A DNA stretch of 64,000 nt from Candidatus Omnitrophota bacterium (GCA_040755155.1 JBFMBP010000082.1:1-64000), one strand, 5' to 3'. Counted from the stretch's first letter, positions 35,128 through 44,720 are shown. Program-made: numbers and translations. Notes: generated by a model not told the origin, from the letters alone.

Positions 35128-36540
35128 ATGTTTTATTCAATGAGAAATCGATGGATAAGCCAAACAGGCGCTACTCTTCTATGTCTAACGATCCTAATGG
35201 CGGTTCTCCCGGCGGCGAGCCAGGAAACGGGAACGTTGTCGCTGTCCCAAGCGGTCTCTACCGCTATCCAAAACAACCGCGAATTGGAAGCCGTCCGCCG
35301 CGACAAAAATGCCGCCGATTTGCAAAAGCGGGAAACGGAAAGCGGCTACTATCCCCAACTTTCTTATGCGTTTCAATTGACGAAAACTCATTCGGATAAA
35401 TTCGATTTCGATCTGCCTGCAGGAACCGCTTCCCCCATCGACTTCAGCAAATTAGGCTTCACCGGCGCCAATTGGTCCAACAAACTACAATTGACCCAGC
35501 TGATTTACGATCATACGCTCTTGGGAACCATTGCTCTCGCCTCCCTGCAAAAAGAGGCGGCCCAATGGCAAAAAGACGGCCAAGAGCAAATCGTCGTCTT
35601 CGATTCGGTCAGCGCTTATCTTGACATTCTCCGCGCCCAGGAACTATTGAACGTGCAGCAGCAGCGGCTCCTCTTGGCCAATAAGCAATTGCAAACCGCC
35701 ACCGCCAATTACGAAGCCGGTCTCCGCATCCGCACCGACGTTCTGCGCGCCGAACTGACGCGCTCGTCCGCCCTGCGCGACGTCGTTTCCTCCGAGATTG
35801 CCCTCGAACGCGCCCAGGTGGTTCTCAACCAAGTGATTGGCGTTCCTATGGAAAAGCGCCATCAATTCGATGGCGCCGGTCTCGCCTCCTATACGCCCCA
35901 TGAAAACATCGTGGAAGCCGTGAAAACCTTCGACCGCCTCTTCGCTATGGCGCAAGAAAAAAATCCTTCCATCCAGCTGGCTTCCATCCTCGTGAAGCAG
36001 CGGGAACAATCCGTCTCCATCGCCCGCGGCGAATTTCTACCCACGGCGAGTTTTGGCGGCTCCTGGGGATACAATGACACCGGCGACATGACCCTGGAGG
36101 ACCAGGAATGGGCGATTCAGGTCGGCGTCCAAGTTCCCCTCTTCGAAGGGGGACGCAAGATGACTAAAATCCGCCGCACCAAAGAACAATTGGAAGCCCA
36201 GAAACAACGCTGCGACGCCGCCGTCCGCGCCGTTCACAGCCTGGTGGAACAATCCGCCCTCGCCTTGCAGGAAGAACGCCGCAACCTGGAAATCGCCCTC
36301 GAAGCGGCCATTGTCGCCAAGGAAAACCATGAGCGCTTCCTCAACCTTTACGAGGAAGGTTTGGCCGACAGCCTCGACGTAACCCAAGCCCTGACGGAAA
36401 AAGTCACCGCCGACACCAATGTCGTAACTACCCGCTACGGCTTCCTCAAGGTTTACGCGCAACTCTTGTACGCTCTCGGAACCATCCCTACCCAAGACGC
36501 CGCCTACGAAGGCTCCGATTGGCTGGATATGATAAAATAA
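35128..36540 (+). CDS. TolC-family outer membrane efflux/channel protein
   Basis: TolC-type trimers form outer-membrane channels for type I secretion or efflux. I start at 35128, which has GGAGG 7 bases upstream. The ORF extends further up without a ribosome site. A signal peptide (about residues 5-30) precedes LSLSQAVSTAIQNNRELEAVRRDKNAADLQKRETESGYYPQLS, the classical start of the OEP domain. Two repeats follow, and the second half has VRKQREQSVSIARGEFLPTASFGGSWGYN-like sequence and QVGVQVPLFEGGRK, typical of the family. The length of 470 residues is usual. No inner membrane pump or membrane fusion protein is next to it, so its partners are elsewhere. A TATAAT at 35049-35054 may be the -10. 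Confidence 0.9.
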   Translation: MFYSMRNRWISQTGATLLCLTILMAVLPAASQETGTLSLSQAVSTAIQNNRELEAVRRDKNAADLQKRETESGYYPQLSYAFQLTKTHSDKFDFDLPAGTASPIDFSKLGFTGANWSNKLQLTQLIYDHTLLGTIALASLQKEAAQWQKDGQEQIVVFDSVSAYLDILRAQELLNVQQQRLLLANKQLQTATANYEAGLRIRTDVLRAELTRSSALRDVVSSEIALERAQVVLNQVIGVPMEKRHQFDGAGLASYTPHENIVEAVKTFDRLFAMAQEKNPSIQLASILVKQREQSVSIARGEFLPTASFGGSWGYNDTGDMTLEDQEWAIQVGVQVPLFEGGRKMTKIRRTKEQLEAQKQRCDAAVRAVHSLVEQSALALQEERRNLEIALEAAIVAKENHERFLNLYEEGLADSLDVTQALTEKVTADTNVVTTRYGFLKVYAQLLYALGTIPTQDAAYEGSDWLDMIK

Positions 36541-37000
36541 GGCGTATTACTATCGTCTTCGTTTCGTCGGCCATCTCGATCCGGCCAATCGTTGGGTAAA
36601 GAAAGCCGCGCTGATAAACGAAACAGCCCGAAACGCCCTTAACGGCGATCGCGGTCGCTCTGTTGGTCATGAATAGGGATAAGTTACGCTGGTTGGTTAG
36701 ACTAAACCCTCTCACCCTTAACCATTTCCGGAGGGCGAGGGGATGGAAATGCGTAACAGGAGAATTCCACAAATTTTTTTGAATCACGGATTTTATGGAT
36801 GATTTGGATTTTACGGAGAAAAACTTTTTTTAATGATGAATGATGAAAAATAAGGGATGTTGCAAGAGCAGAAACAATCTTGCCCCAGTTTCCCAGTCTC
36901 CTTGTCTCCTTAACTGATCTCTCCCAGCGCAAATCCCTTCCGTTTCTCGACCGAGCTTCTAATCTTGACGATCGACGAAAACGCGAAAGGTGAATTTAGA
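36541..37000. other. Repeat-bearing spacer between TolC-type and M32 genes
   Basis: This 460-base region holds a CCCTCTCACCC/GGAGGGCGAGGGG remnant (36706-36744), the second copy of the 74-bp repeat (36756-36831) and an ATGATGAATGATGA motif (36831-36846). ORFs within it run through the repeats and are not supported. Confidence 0.6.
36756..36831. repeat. 74-bp dispersed direct repeat, copy B
   Basis: It matches 27101-27174 (AGAATTCCAC, TTTGAATCACGGATTT, GATGATTTGGATTTTACGGAG, AAAAACTTTT) with scattered changes. It ends in a T-rich run and is followed directly by the ATGATGAATGATGA motif. Confidence 0.8.
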
Positions 37001-38503
37001 ATGCCGCAAGAAAAACTCTCCCAGCTTCGCGCCCGCCTTGGCGAAGTCTCCGATATTCATTCCGCCGCCTCGCTTCTCCAATGGGATATGGAGACGTATA
37101 TGCCGCCCAAGGCCGCGCCCGCGCGCGGGGAGCAAATCGCCACCCTTTCCGCTTTGGCGCATCGCGCTTTTACTGCGCCGGAAATGGGCGCGCTTTTGCA
37201 TGATCTGCGGCAGACTGTCGAACAGCTTTCCGAGGATGACGCCAAACTGGTGGAGATCGCGCTTTACGATTACGAACGGGCGGTAAAATTGCCGGAAGCG
37301 TTCGTTCATGAATTTTCCTTGGAGCAAAGCGCCGCCTTCCAGGCATGGTTGAAGGCGCGAGTAGAGAAAAAGTTCGCGCTCTTCCAATCCCGGTTGGAAA
37401 AACTATGGCAACTCCTGCGCCGCAAAGCCGATCTGCTGGGATACGAAGGCTCGCCCTACAATGCCCTCTTGGAAGATTACGAACGGGGCATGACGGCGGA
37501 AAAATTGAAGGTTTTATTCGGCGTTTTGGCGAGCTGTCAACGCGATCTAATTCGCCGCATCGTCCATTCTTCCCGCCAACCGGACGTTTCCTGGACCGTA
37601 GGCGAATGGAACGAAAAAACGCAGTGGGATTTTTCGCTGGGCGTATTGAAAGACATGGGCTTCGATTTCGAAGCGGGGCGGCAGGACAAGTCCGTACATC
37701 CCTTCACGACCAATTTCGATATTTGCGACGTGCGCATCACCACCCGCATCGACGAGCGCAATCTGTTTTCCGCGCTCGCCAGTTCGATCCACGAGGGCGG
37801 ACACGCGCTTTACGAGCAGGGCTTTCGTCTGGAAGATCGCCGCACGCCGCTGGCGCAGGCGATTTCGCTGGGCGTTCACGAATCGCAATCGCGCTTGTGG
37901 GAAAATATGATTGGCAAGAGTCTCGCATTCTGGAAGCATTACGCTCCGATGCTGCGCGATCGATATCCCGAACGTCTTGCAGCGCTTACGCCCGAACAAG
38001 TTTACGCGGCGGTCAACCAAGTGCGTCCCTCGCTCATCCGCGTGGAAGCGGACGAATGCACCTATAACCTGCATATTATTCTGCGTTTTGAAATCGAAGC
38101 AGGATTAATGGAAGGGACGTTGAAGGTTTGCGATATTCCGCAAGTTTGGAACGAAAAAATGCGGGATTATTTAGGATTGAATCCTCCGGATGACGCGGCG
38201 GGCTGCTTGCAAGACATCCACTGGTCGCATGGCCTCGTGGGATACTTTCCTACCTATGCGTTGGGCAATCTCTATGCGGCGCAAATCTTCGAGAAGATTA
38301 TGCAGGATATTCCCGATCTATGGACGCAAATCGAAACGGGCTGCTTCGGCGGCTTATTGGGCTGGCTGCGCGATAACGTCCACAAGCATGGCCGCCGATT
38401 GACGGCGCCCCAACTCATCGAAAAAATCACGGGAAACGAACCGGATTGCGAACCTTATTTGCGTTATCTGGAAAACAAATTCTCTTCGCTGTATGGATTA
38501 TAA
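37001..38503 (+). CDS. M32 family zinc carboxypeptidase (carboxypeptidase Taq type)
   Basis: This cytoplasmic metallopeptidase removes C-terminal residues from peptides. HEGGH at 264-268 (AIHEGGHALYEQG context: SSIHEGGHALYEQGF) is the HExxH zinc site, and HESQSRLWEN at 293-302 carries the third ligand Glu294, a hallmark of M32. The C-terminal LNPPDDAAGCLQDIHWSHG and FPTYALGNLYAAQIF also match the family. Length 500 is usual. I use the ATG at 37001, which has AAAGGTGA 8 bases upstream; a TTG start at 36965 is unlikely. Its stop overlaps the last 6 bases of the convergent DUF554 gene, so the two transcripts face each other. Confidence 0.93.
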   Translation: MPQEKLSQLRARLGEVSDIHSAASLLQWDMETYMPPKAAPARGEQIATLSALAHRAFTAPEMGALLHDLRQTVEQLSEDDAKLVEIALYDYERAVKLPEAFVHEFSLEQSAAFQAWLKARVEKKFALFQSRLEKLWQLLRRKADLLGYEGSPYNALLEDYERGMTAEKLKVLFGVLASCQRDLIRRIVHSSRQPDVSWTVGEWNEKTQWDFSLGVLKDMGFDFEAGRQDKSVHPFTTNFDICDVRITTRIDERNLFSALASSIHEGGHALYEQGFRLEDRRTPLAQAISLGVHESQSRLWENMIGKSLAFWKHYAPMLRDRYPERLAALTPEQVYAAVNQVRPSLIRVEADECTYNLHIILRFEIEAGLMEGTLKVCDIPQVWNEKMRDYLGLNPPDDAAGCLQDIHWSHGLVGYFPTYALGNLYAAQIFEKIMQDIPDLWTQIETGCFGGLLGWLRDNVHKHGRRLTAPQLIEKITGNEPDCEPYLRYLENKFSSLYGL

Positions 38504-39187
38504 AAACAGATGTTTCAACCACACGAAGAACGGCGCGAGGAAAATGGCGGGAAAGAGGTTTCCCAACCGGATTTTCCCCAGTTCGAGCATGTTGATGGAG
38601 ATGCCGAAGATGAGCAATCCTCCCGCCGCCGCCGCTTCCGTAATGACGTATTCCGGCAGCGCCGCGCCCAGTTGCATGAAAATCAGCGTCAAAGCCCCTT
38701 GAAAAACGAGAATCGTCAACGCGCTGGCCATAACGCCGGCGCCCATCGCTCCCGCCAGGAAAAGGGCGGCGTGGCCGTCAAGCAGGCTCTTGGTGTAGAT
38801 GATGTCGCCGTTTCCCTCCGCTCCGGCGCGAAAGGTTCCTACGACCGTCATGGCGCCCACGCAGAACAGGACGCTGGCGAAGACGTAGCCGTCGATGAAC
38901 TGCGATTCCTTTTCCTGCCGCAACAGGCGTTTTAAAAAGCCGCCCAGCGATTCCATTCCCGCTTCGATATTCAACGCTTCGCCGAGTAGTCCGCCCGCGA
39001 TCATGCCCAAGGCCAGCAGCGGAATGTCTTCCGTTTTCAAGGCGTCGCGCAGGCCGATGACGATGGTCGTCAGGCCAATGGCTTGAAAGAGAATGCTGCG
39101 AAAACGCGGCGCAAGTTTTCCGTGAAACGTCAGTCCAATGGCGGAGCCGATCAGAACGGCGAGAGTATTGACGAGCGTAGGGATCAT
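38498..39187 (-). CDS. DUF554 family membrane protein
   Basis: The protein begins MIPTLVNTLAVLIGSAIGLTFHGKL, the typical start of DUF554, and has about seven hydrophobic segments, for example GLLGEALNIEAGMESLGGFLKRL and SALTILVFQGALTLIFM. DUF554 proteins are integral membrane proteins of unknown function, sometimes proposed as transporters. The reading frame continues upstream to 39265 (GTG) with another ATG at 39208; I prefer 39187 because it matches the family start, though no ribosome site is clear. The C-terminus is basic and short. Its 3' end overlaps the stop of the M32 gene on the other strand by 6 bases. Confidence 0.85.
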   Translation of the reverse strand: MIPTLVNTLAVLIGSAIGLTFHGKLAPRFRSILFQAIGLTTIVIGLRDALKTEDIPLLALGMIAGGLLGEALNIEAGMESLGGFLKRLLRQEKESQFIDGYVFASVLFCVGAMTVVGTFRAGAEGNGDIIYTKSLLDGHAALFLAGAMGAGVMASALTILVFQGALTLIFMQLGAALPEYVITEAAAAGGLLIFGISINMLELGKIRLGNLFPAIFLAPFFVWLKHLFL

Positions 39188-39448
39188 GGATTGGGATATC
39201 TGTGCCATCAGCGGGATGGCGAACGTTTTCTCTTGCGGGCGGCGCTGGGGACAGCGTTCAGGCACGGTTTTTTTCTTTGATTGAGCCTTTTATGCTGCTT
39301 GCAATACAACTCGTTCTTCCTTGGCCGTCCGCCTTCCTCTTCCTTCGTTCCTTCCGGAGAAACCTCCGCGTTAGGGCAATTGGAATCGCATTCTTTAACC
39401 ATAAAAAGCCTATTTTCTTCGAAAACGAATAACCTGGATGAATGGCGA

Positions 39449-39991
39449 TCAATAATCCGTCAAAGCGTAATCGACGGCTTGAAATAGTTTTTTGGAAGAG
39501 GTCAGGATTCTCTTTTTCAACTTGTTCATGGCGTTGAAATCCTGATCCGCGACGTCGATCTCCACGCCGACGAACGTTTTGTTGGCCCAACCCCTTTTGC
39601 CGCTATGGGCCAGCTGAAGGTAAAGAATGTAAGTCGGCGCATGCATTCCATATTCATTCTGGGAATAGGACGTTAACGCTTCCACGATTTTTTGCGGGTC
39701 TTTTCCCGTGACGTCGCCGCTGATTTCCAGGTCCAGAGAAATGCGGAATTTATCGGGCAGTTCGGCGCGTTGGATGACGAAGCCCAACCCCGGCCGTTTG
39801 GCGTCTCGTTTTTTGCTCATTCGAGTGAAATAATATTGGGCTTGGGGACTGGTTCCCGAATATTTGAAAATGCCGTAGTCGCCGTCCGGAGCCGATAAAA
39901 CTTCGTCGATTTCATGGAGGTCTTTATAAACCTCCGCGATAATGTCGTCCAATTGCTTGCTTTCCAATTCTCTCGATTGCAGGCCATACAT
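39449..39991 (-). CDS. Hypothetical protein (180 aa)
   Basis: I do not recognise this protein. The ATG at 39991 has GGAG 9 bases upstream and is preferred over an upstream in-frame Met at 40054. No signal peptide or membrane segment is seen. It has a mixed alpha/beta composition with AEVYKDLHEIDEVLSA near the start, YGIFKYSG and RMSKKRDAKRPGLGF in the middle and KKRILTSSKKLFQAVDYALTDY at the end. It reads like a small cytoplasmic domain protein. It lies between DUF554 and an N-formylglutamate-amidohydrolase-like gene on the opposite strand. Confidence that it is a gene is fair because coding bias matches neighbours. Confidence 0.55.
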   Translation of the reverse strand: MYGLQSRELESKQLDDIIAEVYKDLHEIDEVLSAPDGDYGIFKYSGTSPQAQYYFTRMSKKRDAKRPGLGFVIQRAELPDKFRISLDLEISGDVTGKDPQKIVEALTSYSQNEYGMHAPTYILYLQLAHSGKRGWANKTFVGVEIDVADQDFNAMNKLKKRILTSSKKLFQAVDYALTDY

Positions 39992-40132
39992 AAATAAAAT
40001 CTCCAAAATCAACTGGAAGTTCGACGCCGCTCGCCTAAAATACTTAAAATACAAGTATATCTCGGCGGATAGGCGAGATTAGCCATACGGCAAGAAGATA
40101 TTATAATAGACGCTTTTTGAAGGATGAGTAAT

Positions 40133-41029
40133 ATGCCGGAATACGAGCCTGCGATCTTAACCGGCGCCCCTTGCGGCATTCTCTTCGAATCGCCCCACTT
40201 GGGACGCGAGGTTCCGCCGGAATTGCGCCATCATCTCCGATTGATGGAAGCGGCGGCGCAGCGTTTGGACGGCGGAATCGATTTCGCCGGACGTTATCTG
40301 CTCGGCGCCGTCGGCGGACAATGGACTTATTCCACGGTTTCTCGTCTGGTCGTGGATTTAAACCGGGGATCCGCACACGTGGATTCGCGGATTTGCCCCC
40401 AATGGCCCGGCGCCTGCGTCTATGAGGATGGGGGAGTGATCGTTCCCTACGCCGAAATCGGCGGCGTCAAAGTACGATTGTATGATGATCCCTTACCGGA
40501 AGAGGAAGTTAACTATCGCCTGGAAAAATATTGGCGGCCTTATCACGAGCGGCTGCGGGGAATAGTGGATTCCTCCGTCCAGACGTATGGCCAGGCGCTT
40601 TTAATCAGCCTGCATAGCGCTTATCCCTGGAGGGAGCATCAGCGCGAAGATCGGCCCGCCATCTACTTGGGAACGCGCAATGGCAAGACTTGCGGCGCCG
40701 CCATTCTTTCCGCCTTGCGAAATGGATTGGAAGAGAAGGGTTTCTTGGCTGTCGCGGAAAATTATTATCAAGGCGCCTATACGACGCAAACCTATAGTGA
40801 AATCGATGGCCTCGACGCCATCCAGATCGAACTGGATCGGCGTTATCTTTTAGAAGAATCCATGCCGGACGCCGTTTTTCCCCATCGAGAAACGATGCTC
40901 CAGGCGTTGGCGGCGGTTTTGCAAACGATTTCCCTTTCCAGCCAACGTCTTTCCTCCGGCCCTGCCCGCCGCCTTCTTTCGCCCCGCGCTTACGTCGATC
41001 CCGCCACGGGCGACGTTTTTCCTTTTTGA
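40133..41029 (+). CDS. N-formylglutamate amidohydrolase (FGase)-like protein
   Basis: FGases hydrolyse N-formylglutamate, a histidine-degradation intermediate, but the superfamily is broad. The sequence has ILFESPHLGREVPPELR (the SPHSG-like zinc motif) at about 14-30, DGGIDFAGRYLLGAVGGQW, SRLVVDLNRG, LISLHSAYPW (the DxHS-like motif) and ENYYQGAYTTQTYS, which map to the usual FGase pattern. I start at 40133, which has AAGGA 8 bases upstream; the ATG at 40124 overlaps that box. Length 298 is slightly long. No other histidine-utilisation genes are near. The last 40 bases overlap the 3' end of the helicase gene on the other strand. Confidence 0.85.
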   Translation: MPEYEPAILTGAPCGILFESPHLGREVPPELRHHLRLMEAAAQRLDGGIDFAGRYLLGAVGGQWTYSTVSRLVVDLNRGSAHVDSRICPQWPGACVYEDGGVIVPYAEIGGVKVRLYDDPLPEEEVNYRLEKYWRPYHERLRGIVDSSVQTYGQALLISLHSAYPWREHQREDRPAIYLGTRNGKTCGAAILSALRNGLEEKGFLAVAENYYQGAYTTQTYSEIDGLDAIQIELDRRYLLEESMPDAVFPHRETMLQALAAVLQTISLSSQRLSSGPARRLLSPRAYVDPATGDVFPF

Positions 41030-43014
41030 CCGGCGTCCGATTCGATTTTTTGCTTATCGAAAAAGTTTTGGCTATGGCTGAATTGCTTGCAGAGAAATTC
41101 TTCGGGAATCTCTTTGAGAAAGCGCGATGGGACGCGCTTGGCTCGCCTGCCGAATTTATTCCGTTCCTTTGTCAGACTGAGGGTAAGATGGTTCTTCGCC
41201 CGCGTCATGCCTACATAGCAAAGCCGCCGTTCCTCGTCCACGTCCGTACTGTCTTTCAGCGAACGCCCATGCGGCAGCAGGTCTTCTTCCATGCCGCAGA
41301 GAAACACGAAGGGAAACTCCAGCCCCTTGGCGCTGTGCAGCGTCGCCAATAATACAGCGTCCTCCGGCCTGCGGTTTTTCTTGCCGTTCGTCTCGTCGCC
41401 CAGCGAAATCGAATCGATGAAATCCGACAACGAACCGTTCTTGTCCCGCTCCATAAAAGCGGACGCCGTGGAGACTAGTTCCTCTACGATTTCGATTTTC
41501 ATTTGCATTGCGATGGCATCCTCAATGGTTCTTTCGATCTCTTCGCGGTAGCCGCTGCGTTCGATCGCGGCGCGTACCAAGGCAGGCAGATCGCAGCCAG
41601 CGCTTTGGTTGCGCAGATCGTCGATCATAACGGTGAAAGAGCGAATGCCGTCGCGGGTTTGTTTGCTCAGGGATGGATCGTCTTTAACCTGCTTCAGCCA
41701 TTCAAATACGGACGTTCCCCGTTGCTGGGCTTCTTCGGTCAACTTCACGATCGTCGTTTCCCCGATGCCCCGCCGGGGGTAATTGACGATGCGCAACAGA
41801 CTGAGATCGTCGCGGGGGTTGCGGATCACTCGCAGATAGGCCGTGATATCCTTGATCTCTTTGCGGTCGAAAAACTCATAGCCCCCTACGACGGCGTATG
41901 GGATTCCGGCAACGCGCAGCGTGCTTTCCAAGGCGCGGGACTGGATGTTGCTGCGATAGAGCACGGCGAAATCAGACCATTTCGCGTGAGTCCGCTCTTT
42001 GATGGTTTCCATGCGCCAGGCGATGGTTTGCGCTTCGTCATTTTCATCGTTGGCCAGGAAAGCGTCGATGTTCTTCCCGCGTCCGCGGTCGGTCCAAAGC
42101 CGCTTCTCCTGCCGCTTATGGTTGTTCATGATAACGTGATGCGCCGCGTCCAGGATGGTTTGGGTGGAGCGGTAATTTTGCTCCAATTTAATTACCTTAG
42201 CGTCGGGGTAATCTCGTTCGAATTGCAGAATGTTGCGCACCTGCGCCCCGCGCCAGCCGTAGATGCTTTGGTCGTCGTCGCCCACGACGCAAATCTCCCG
42301 CCGCTTCCCGGCGAGCAAGGAGATCAAACGGCATTGGCCGTGATTAGTGTCCTGGTATTCGTCGACGAGAATATGTCGATAAAGGTCTTGGTAATAGCGC
42401 AGAATCTCCGTATGTTCCTCGAACAGGCGGATGGGCAAGAGGATCAGATCGTCGAAGTCCACCGCCTGATGCGCCCGCAGCGCCTGCTGGAAACTCTCGT
42501 ATATATCGGCGAAGACGAGATCGTATTTATCGTTGAATAGAGGATAATCCTTGCCGCCTTGCGTCAGGTTGTTCTTATAAGCGCTGATGCGCGCCAGCAA
42601 AATTCCCGCGTCGAATTTTTCCTTTTTCTGGGGATGCTCCCGCAAGTAGGTTTTGACGAGGGACAATTGATCGCCTTCGCCGTAGATGGAAAAATGCTTG
42701 CGGAATCCCAGCCGGTCGCCGTGTTGGCGCAGGATTTTCAATCCCAGCGAATGAAACGTCGACAACGTCACCGGCTCCGCCTTAGCGCCGATCAAACTTT
42801 TAACCCGCTGCTTCATCTCGTTGGCGGCCTTATTGGTAAACGTTACGCCCAATATGTTCTTGGGATCGATTTGATGCTTATGGATGAGATAGGCGATGCG
42901 GTAAGTAATGACGCGAGTCTTGCCGCTTCCCGCGCCCGCCAGAACCAACAACGGACTCCCCCGATGGACGACGGCCTCCAACTGCGGCGGATTCAAGAGT
43001 TTTTCCAATTTCAC
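40990..43014 (-). CDS. UvrD/PcrA/Rep superfamily ATP-dependent DNA helicase
   Basis: This 3'-to-5' DNA helicase acts in repair and replication. Motif I is LAGAGSGKTRVI at about 25-36, motif II VDEYQDT, motif III GDDDQSIYGWRGA, motif IV LEQNYRST, motif V LATLHSAKGLEFPFVFL and motif VI CYVGMTRAKNHL. The total of 674 residues is at the short end for PcrA/UvrD, and the C-terminal tail after the last motif is brief (VPSRFLKEIPEEFL plus about 25 residues). The start is GTG at 43014, with GAGGAT 6 bases before. It converges with the FGase-like gene and overlaps it by 40 bases. No other repair gene is near. Confidence 0.95.
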   Translation of the reverse strand: MKLEKLLNPPQLEAVVHRGSPLLVLAGAGSGKTRVITYRIAYLIHKHQIDPKNILGVTFTNKAANEMKQRVKSLIGAKAEPVTLSTFHSLGLKILRQHGDRLGFRKHFSIYGEGDQLSLVKTYLREHPQKKEKFDAGILLARISAYKNNLTQGGKDYPLFNDKYDLVFADIYESFQQALRAHQAVDFDDLILLPIRLFEEHTEILRYYQDLYRHILVDEYQDTNHGQCRLISLLAGKRREICVVGDDDQSIYGWRGAQVRNILQFERDYPDAKVIKLEQNYRSTQTILDAAHHVIMNNHKRQEKRLWTDRGRGKNIDAFLANDENDEAQTIAWRMETIKERTHAKWSDFAVLYRSNIQSRALESTLRVAGIPYAVVGGYEFFDRKEIKDITAYLRVIRNPRDDLSLLRIVNYPRRGIGETTIVKLTEEAQQRGTSVFEWLKQVKDDPSLSKQTRDGIRSFTVMIDDLRNQSAGCDLPALVRAAIERSGYREEIERTIEDAIAMQMKIEIVEELVSTASAFMERDKNGSLSDFIDSISLGDETNGKKNRRPEDAVLLATLHSAKGLEFPFVFLCGMEEDLLPHGRSLKDSTDVDEERRLCYVGMTRAKNHLTLSLTKERNKFGRRAKRVPSRFLKEIPEEFLCKQFSHSQNFFDKQKIESDAGQKGKTSPVAGST

Positions 43015-43651
43015 GAAACGATCCTCAACCGGAAATTCCGCCGCGTAAAGAAATGCGGGACGGCGGCTCAGAGAAGAAAGATGGTAACACGCTTTTTCCT
43101 GGATTCAATCCGGCGATTTTCTTTTCGCGTAGTAATAATAAAAGTATAATGTCAATTTGCCTCTTGCTGAGAGCCTTTCCTTGGTATGGGATTCATCTCT
43201 TTTCTGAAACACCAGAGTTGAAGCGGCTTCCAGCCTCTTGAGCAGCGAAGGAAAGAGCCAGGATGGCTCTTCTACTTTTCCTTCTTGATATAGCTCGCGA
43301 ACCTCGGGTGGGTTGTTCCTAAGGGACCATTTTTGGTCTTTTATAATGAGTTTAAAACGAATCATTAATCTTTACGGTTTAGAGCCAAGTGCGGGCGAGA
43401 CGCCCACTCTCCTAGGACGAGTCTCATCCAACTTTACTTCCTGTTATCGCTTAGCCTTTTCTCGGTAAGCGGCTCGTTATTCATCATTCCCCATCGTCTT
43501 TGAATTCCGCGGCTCGAACTCTTGCCGCAGTCGGAAAACCGTAAGACAATGCGGGATGGGATTTTCTTTACGCGATGGATGGAAATTGAAACGAAAAGAA
43601 GGATGGAGGATCGTCTTCTCATCTCTTTCATGAAAGGAAAGGAGTTTGTCG
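43015..43651. other. Long spacer with palindromes upstream of DUF1080 gene
   Basis: This 637-base spacer holds AGAGCCA-GGA-TGGCTCT (43254-43270), GCGGGCGAGACGCCCAC (43390-43408, related to the 31208 element) and a reverse TTATTCATCATTCC motif (43477-43490). ORFs here (for example 43105-43365 minus) run through these repeats and lack coding character. It must also contain promoters for the helicase and the DUF1080 gene. Confidence 0.6.
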
Positions 43652-44674
43652 ATGATTAGAAGGACATGCATGACGGCGTTGACGTTGGCGTTGGCGGCCA
43701 GTCTGGCGACGGCGCAGGGCGAAAGGCCGGTTATGGGCAACTGGCATGGCGAATTCGCCGGCGCGGCCTGGAAAGACAAGACCATTCGCGCCCAGGTGGT
43801 AGGAGAAAGTTGGGACGAATACCGGGCGGTGTTCTTTGTCGGCGCCAAAGGCGTGGAGGAGCAACGGGCGGAAATCAGAGGAAAAACCAACCGGGGCGTC
43901 ACTCATTTTGAAGGCCGGGCTGACCTTGGCGAAAAACTGGGCGGCGTTTTCGACGTAACGGGCGACATTGTCTATACGGGCCAGGGCAAAGAAGCGAAAG
44001 GCTCTTTCGACGGCGTATTCAAAAACCAGAGCGGAGAAGGCGCCTTCTCGCTAAAACGTGTGTTGATTAAATCGCCTACGCTGGGCATGAAGCCTCCCGA
44101 AAGCGCGATTATGCTGTTCGACGGAACGGACGCCGCGCTTAATACGAACTGGGTAAACCGTCCCGTGTGGGTGGCGCAGAATGGCTTGATGAAGACGGAG
44201 GGCTATTCTATTTACACGAAGGAAGCGTTCGGCGATGCGGAATATCACGTGGAGTTCGTCATTCCCTATATGCCGCGCGAAAGGGGCCAGGCGCGCGGCA
44301 ACAGCGGCGTGTATATTGCGGGACGCTACGAGGTGCAGGTGCTCGACAGTTTCGCCGACCATCCGGAAAATAATCTCTGCGGCGGCATCTATCAACAAGC
44401 GACGCCGATTGCGAACGCCTGCCTGCCTCCCTTGGAAGCGCAAACCTACGATATTACCTTCCTGGCGCCGCGTTTTGACGCGAACGGCAATAAGATCAAA
44501 GACGCCGAAATCACCGTGAAGCAAAACGGCGTCGTGATTCATGACCATGTGGTTCTCAAGAAGCCCACGCCCGGCGGAGTGGACGGCAAAGAAGCGCCGA
44601 CGGGACAACTCTTGCTGCAAGATCACGGCAACAGCGTGCCTTTCGGGAATGTTTGGGTGAAGCCGCTGAAATAG
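43652..44674 (+). CDS. Secreted DUF1080 protein with N-terminal beta domain
   Basis: The ATG at 43652 has GGAG 9 bases upstream. A signal peptide (about residues 1-20, MTALTLALAASLATAQ) is followed by a small beta-rich part (NWHGEFAGAAWKDKTI through about residue 140) that resembles lipocalin-like or calycin barrels. The DUF1080 domain starts around residue 148 with AIMLFDGTDAALNTNWV and includes GNSGVYIAGRYEVQVLDSF and LLLQDHGNSVPFGNVWVKPL, typical of single-domain DUF1080 proteins. The family includes 3-keto-disaccharide hydrolases. It is the third DUF1080 module set of the window. It ends with a strong bidirectional terminator and faces the glycosyltransferase-like gene. Confidence 0.9.
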   Translation: MIRRTCMTALTLALAASLATAQGERPVMGNWHGEFAGAAWKDKTIRAQVVGESWDEYRAVFFVGAKGVEEQRAEIRGKTNRGVTHFEGRADLGEKLGGVFDVTGDIVYTGQGKEAKGSFDGVFKNQSGEGAFSLKRVLIKSPTLGMKPPESAIMLFDGTDAALNTNWVNRPVWVAQNGLMKTEGYSIYTKEAFGDAEYHVEFVIPYMPRERGQARGNSGVYIAGRYEVQVLDSFADHPENNLCGGIYQQATPIANACLPPLEAQTYDITFLAPRFDANGNKIKDAEITVKQNGVVIHDHVVLKKPTPGGVDGKEAPTGQLLLQDHGNSVPFGNVWVKPLK

Positions 44675-44720
44675 TAAATAAAAGCATTATATTGGATTTC
44701 TCTTTATAAAAGCGAAAAAC

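Noticed and set aside
41503-42540. Long plus-strand ORF (345 aa) inside the helicase gene
   Set aside because: It is antisense to conserved helicase motifs I-VI and has no recognisable domain.
43105-43365. 86-aa minus-strand ORF upstream of the helicase
   Set aside because: It reads through a small palindrome and has no conserved motif or good start.
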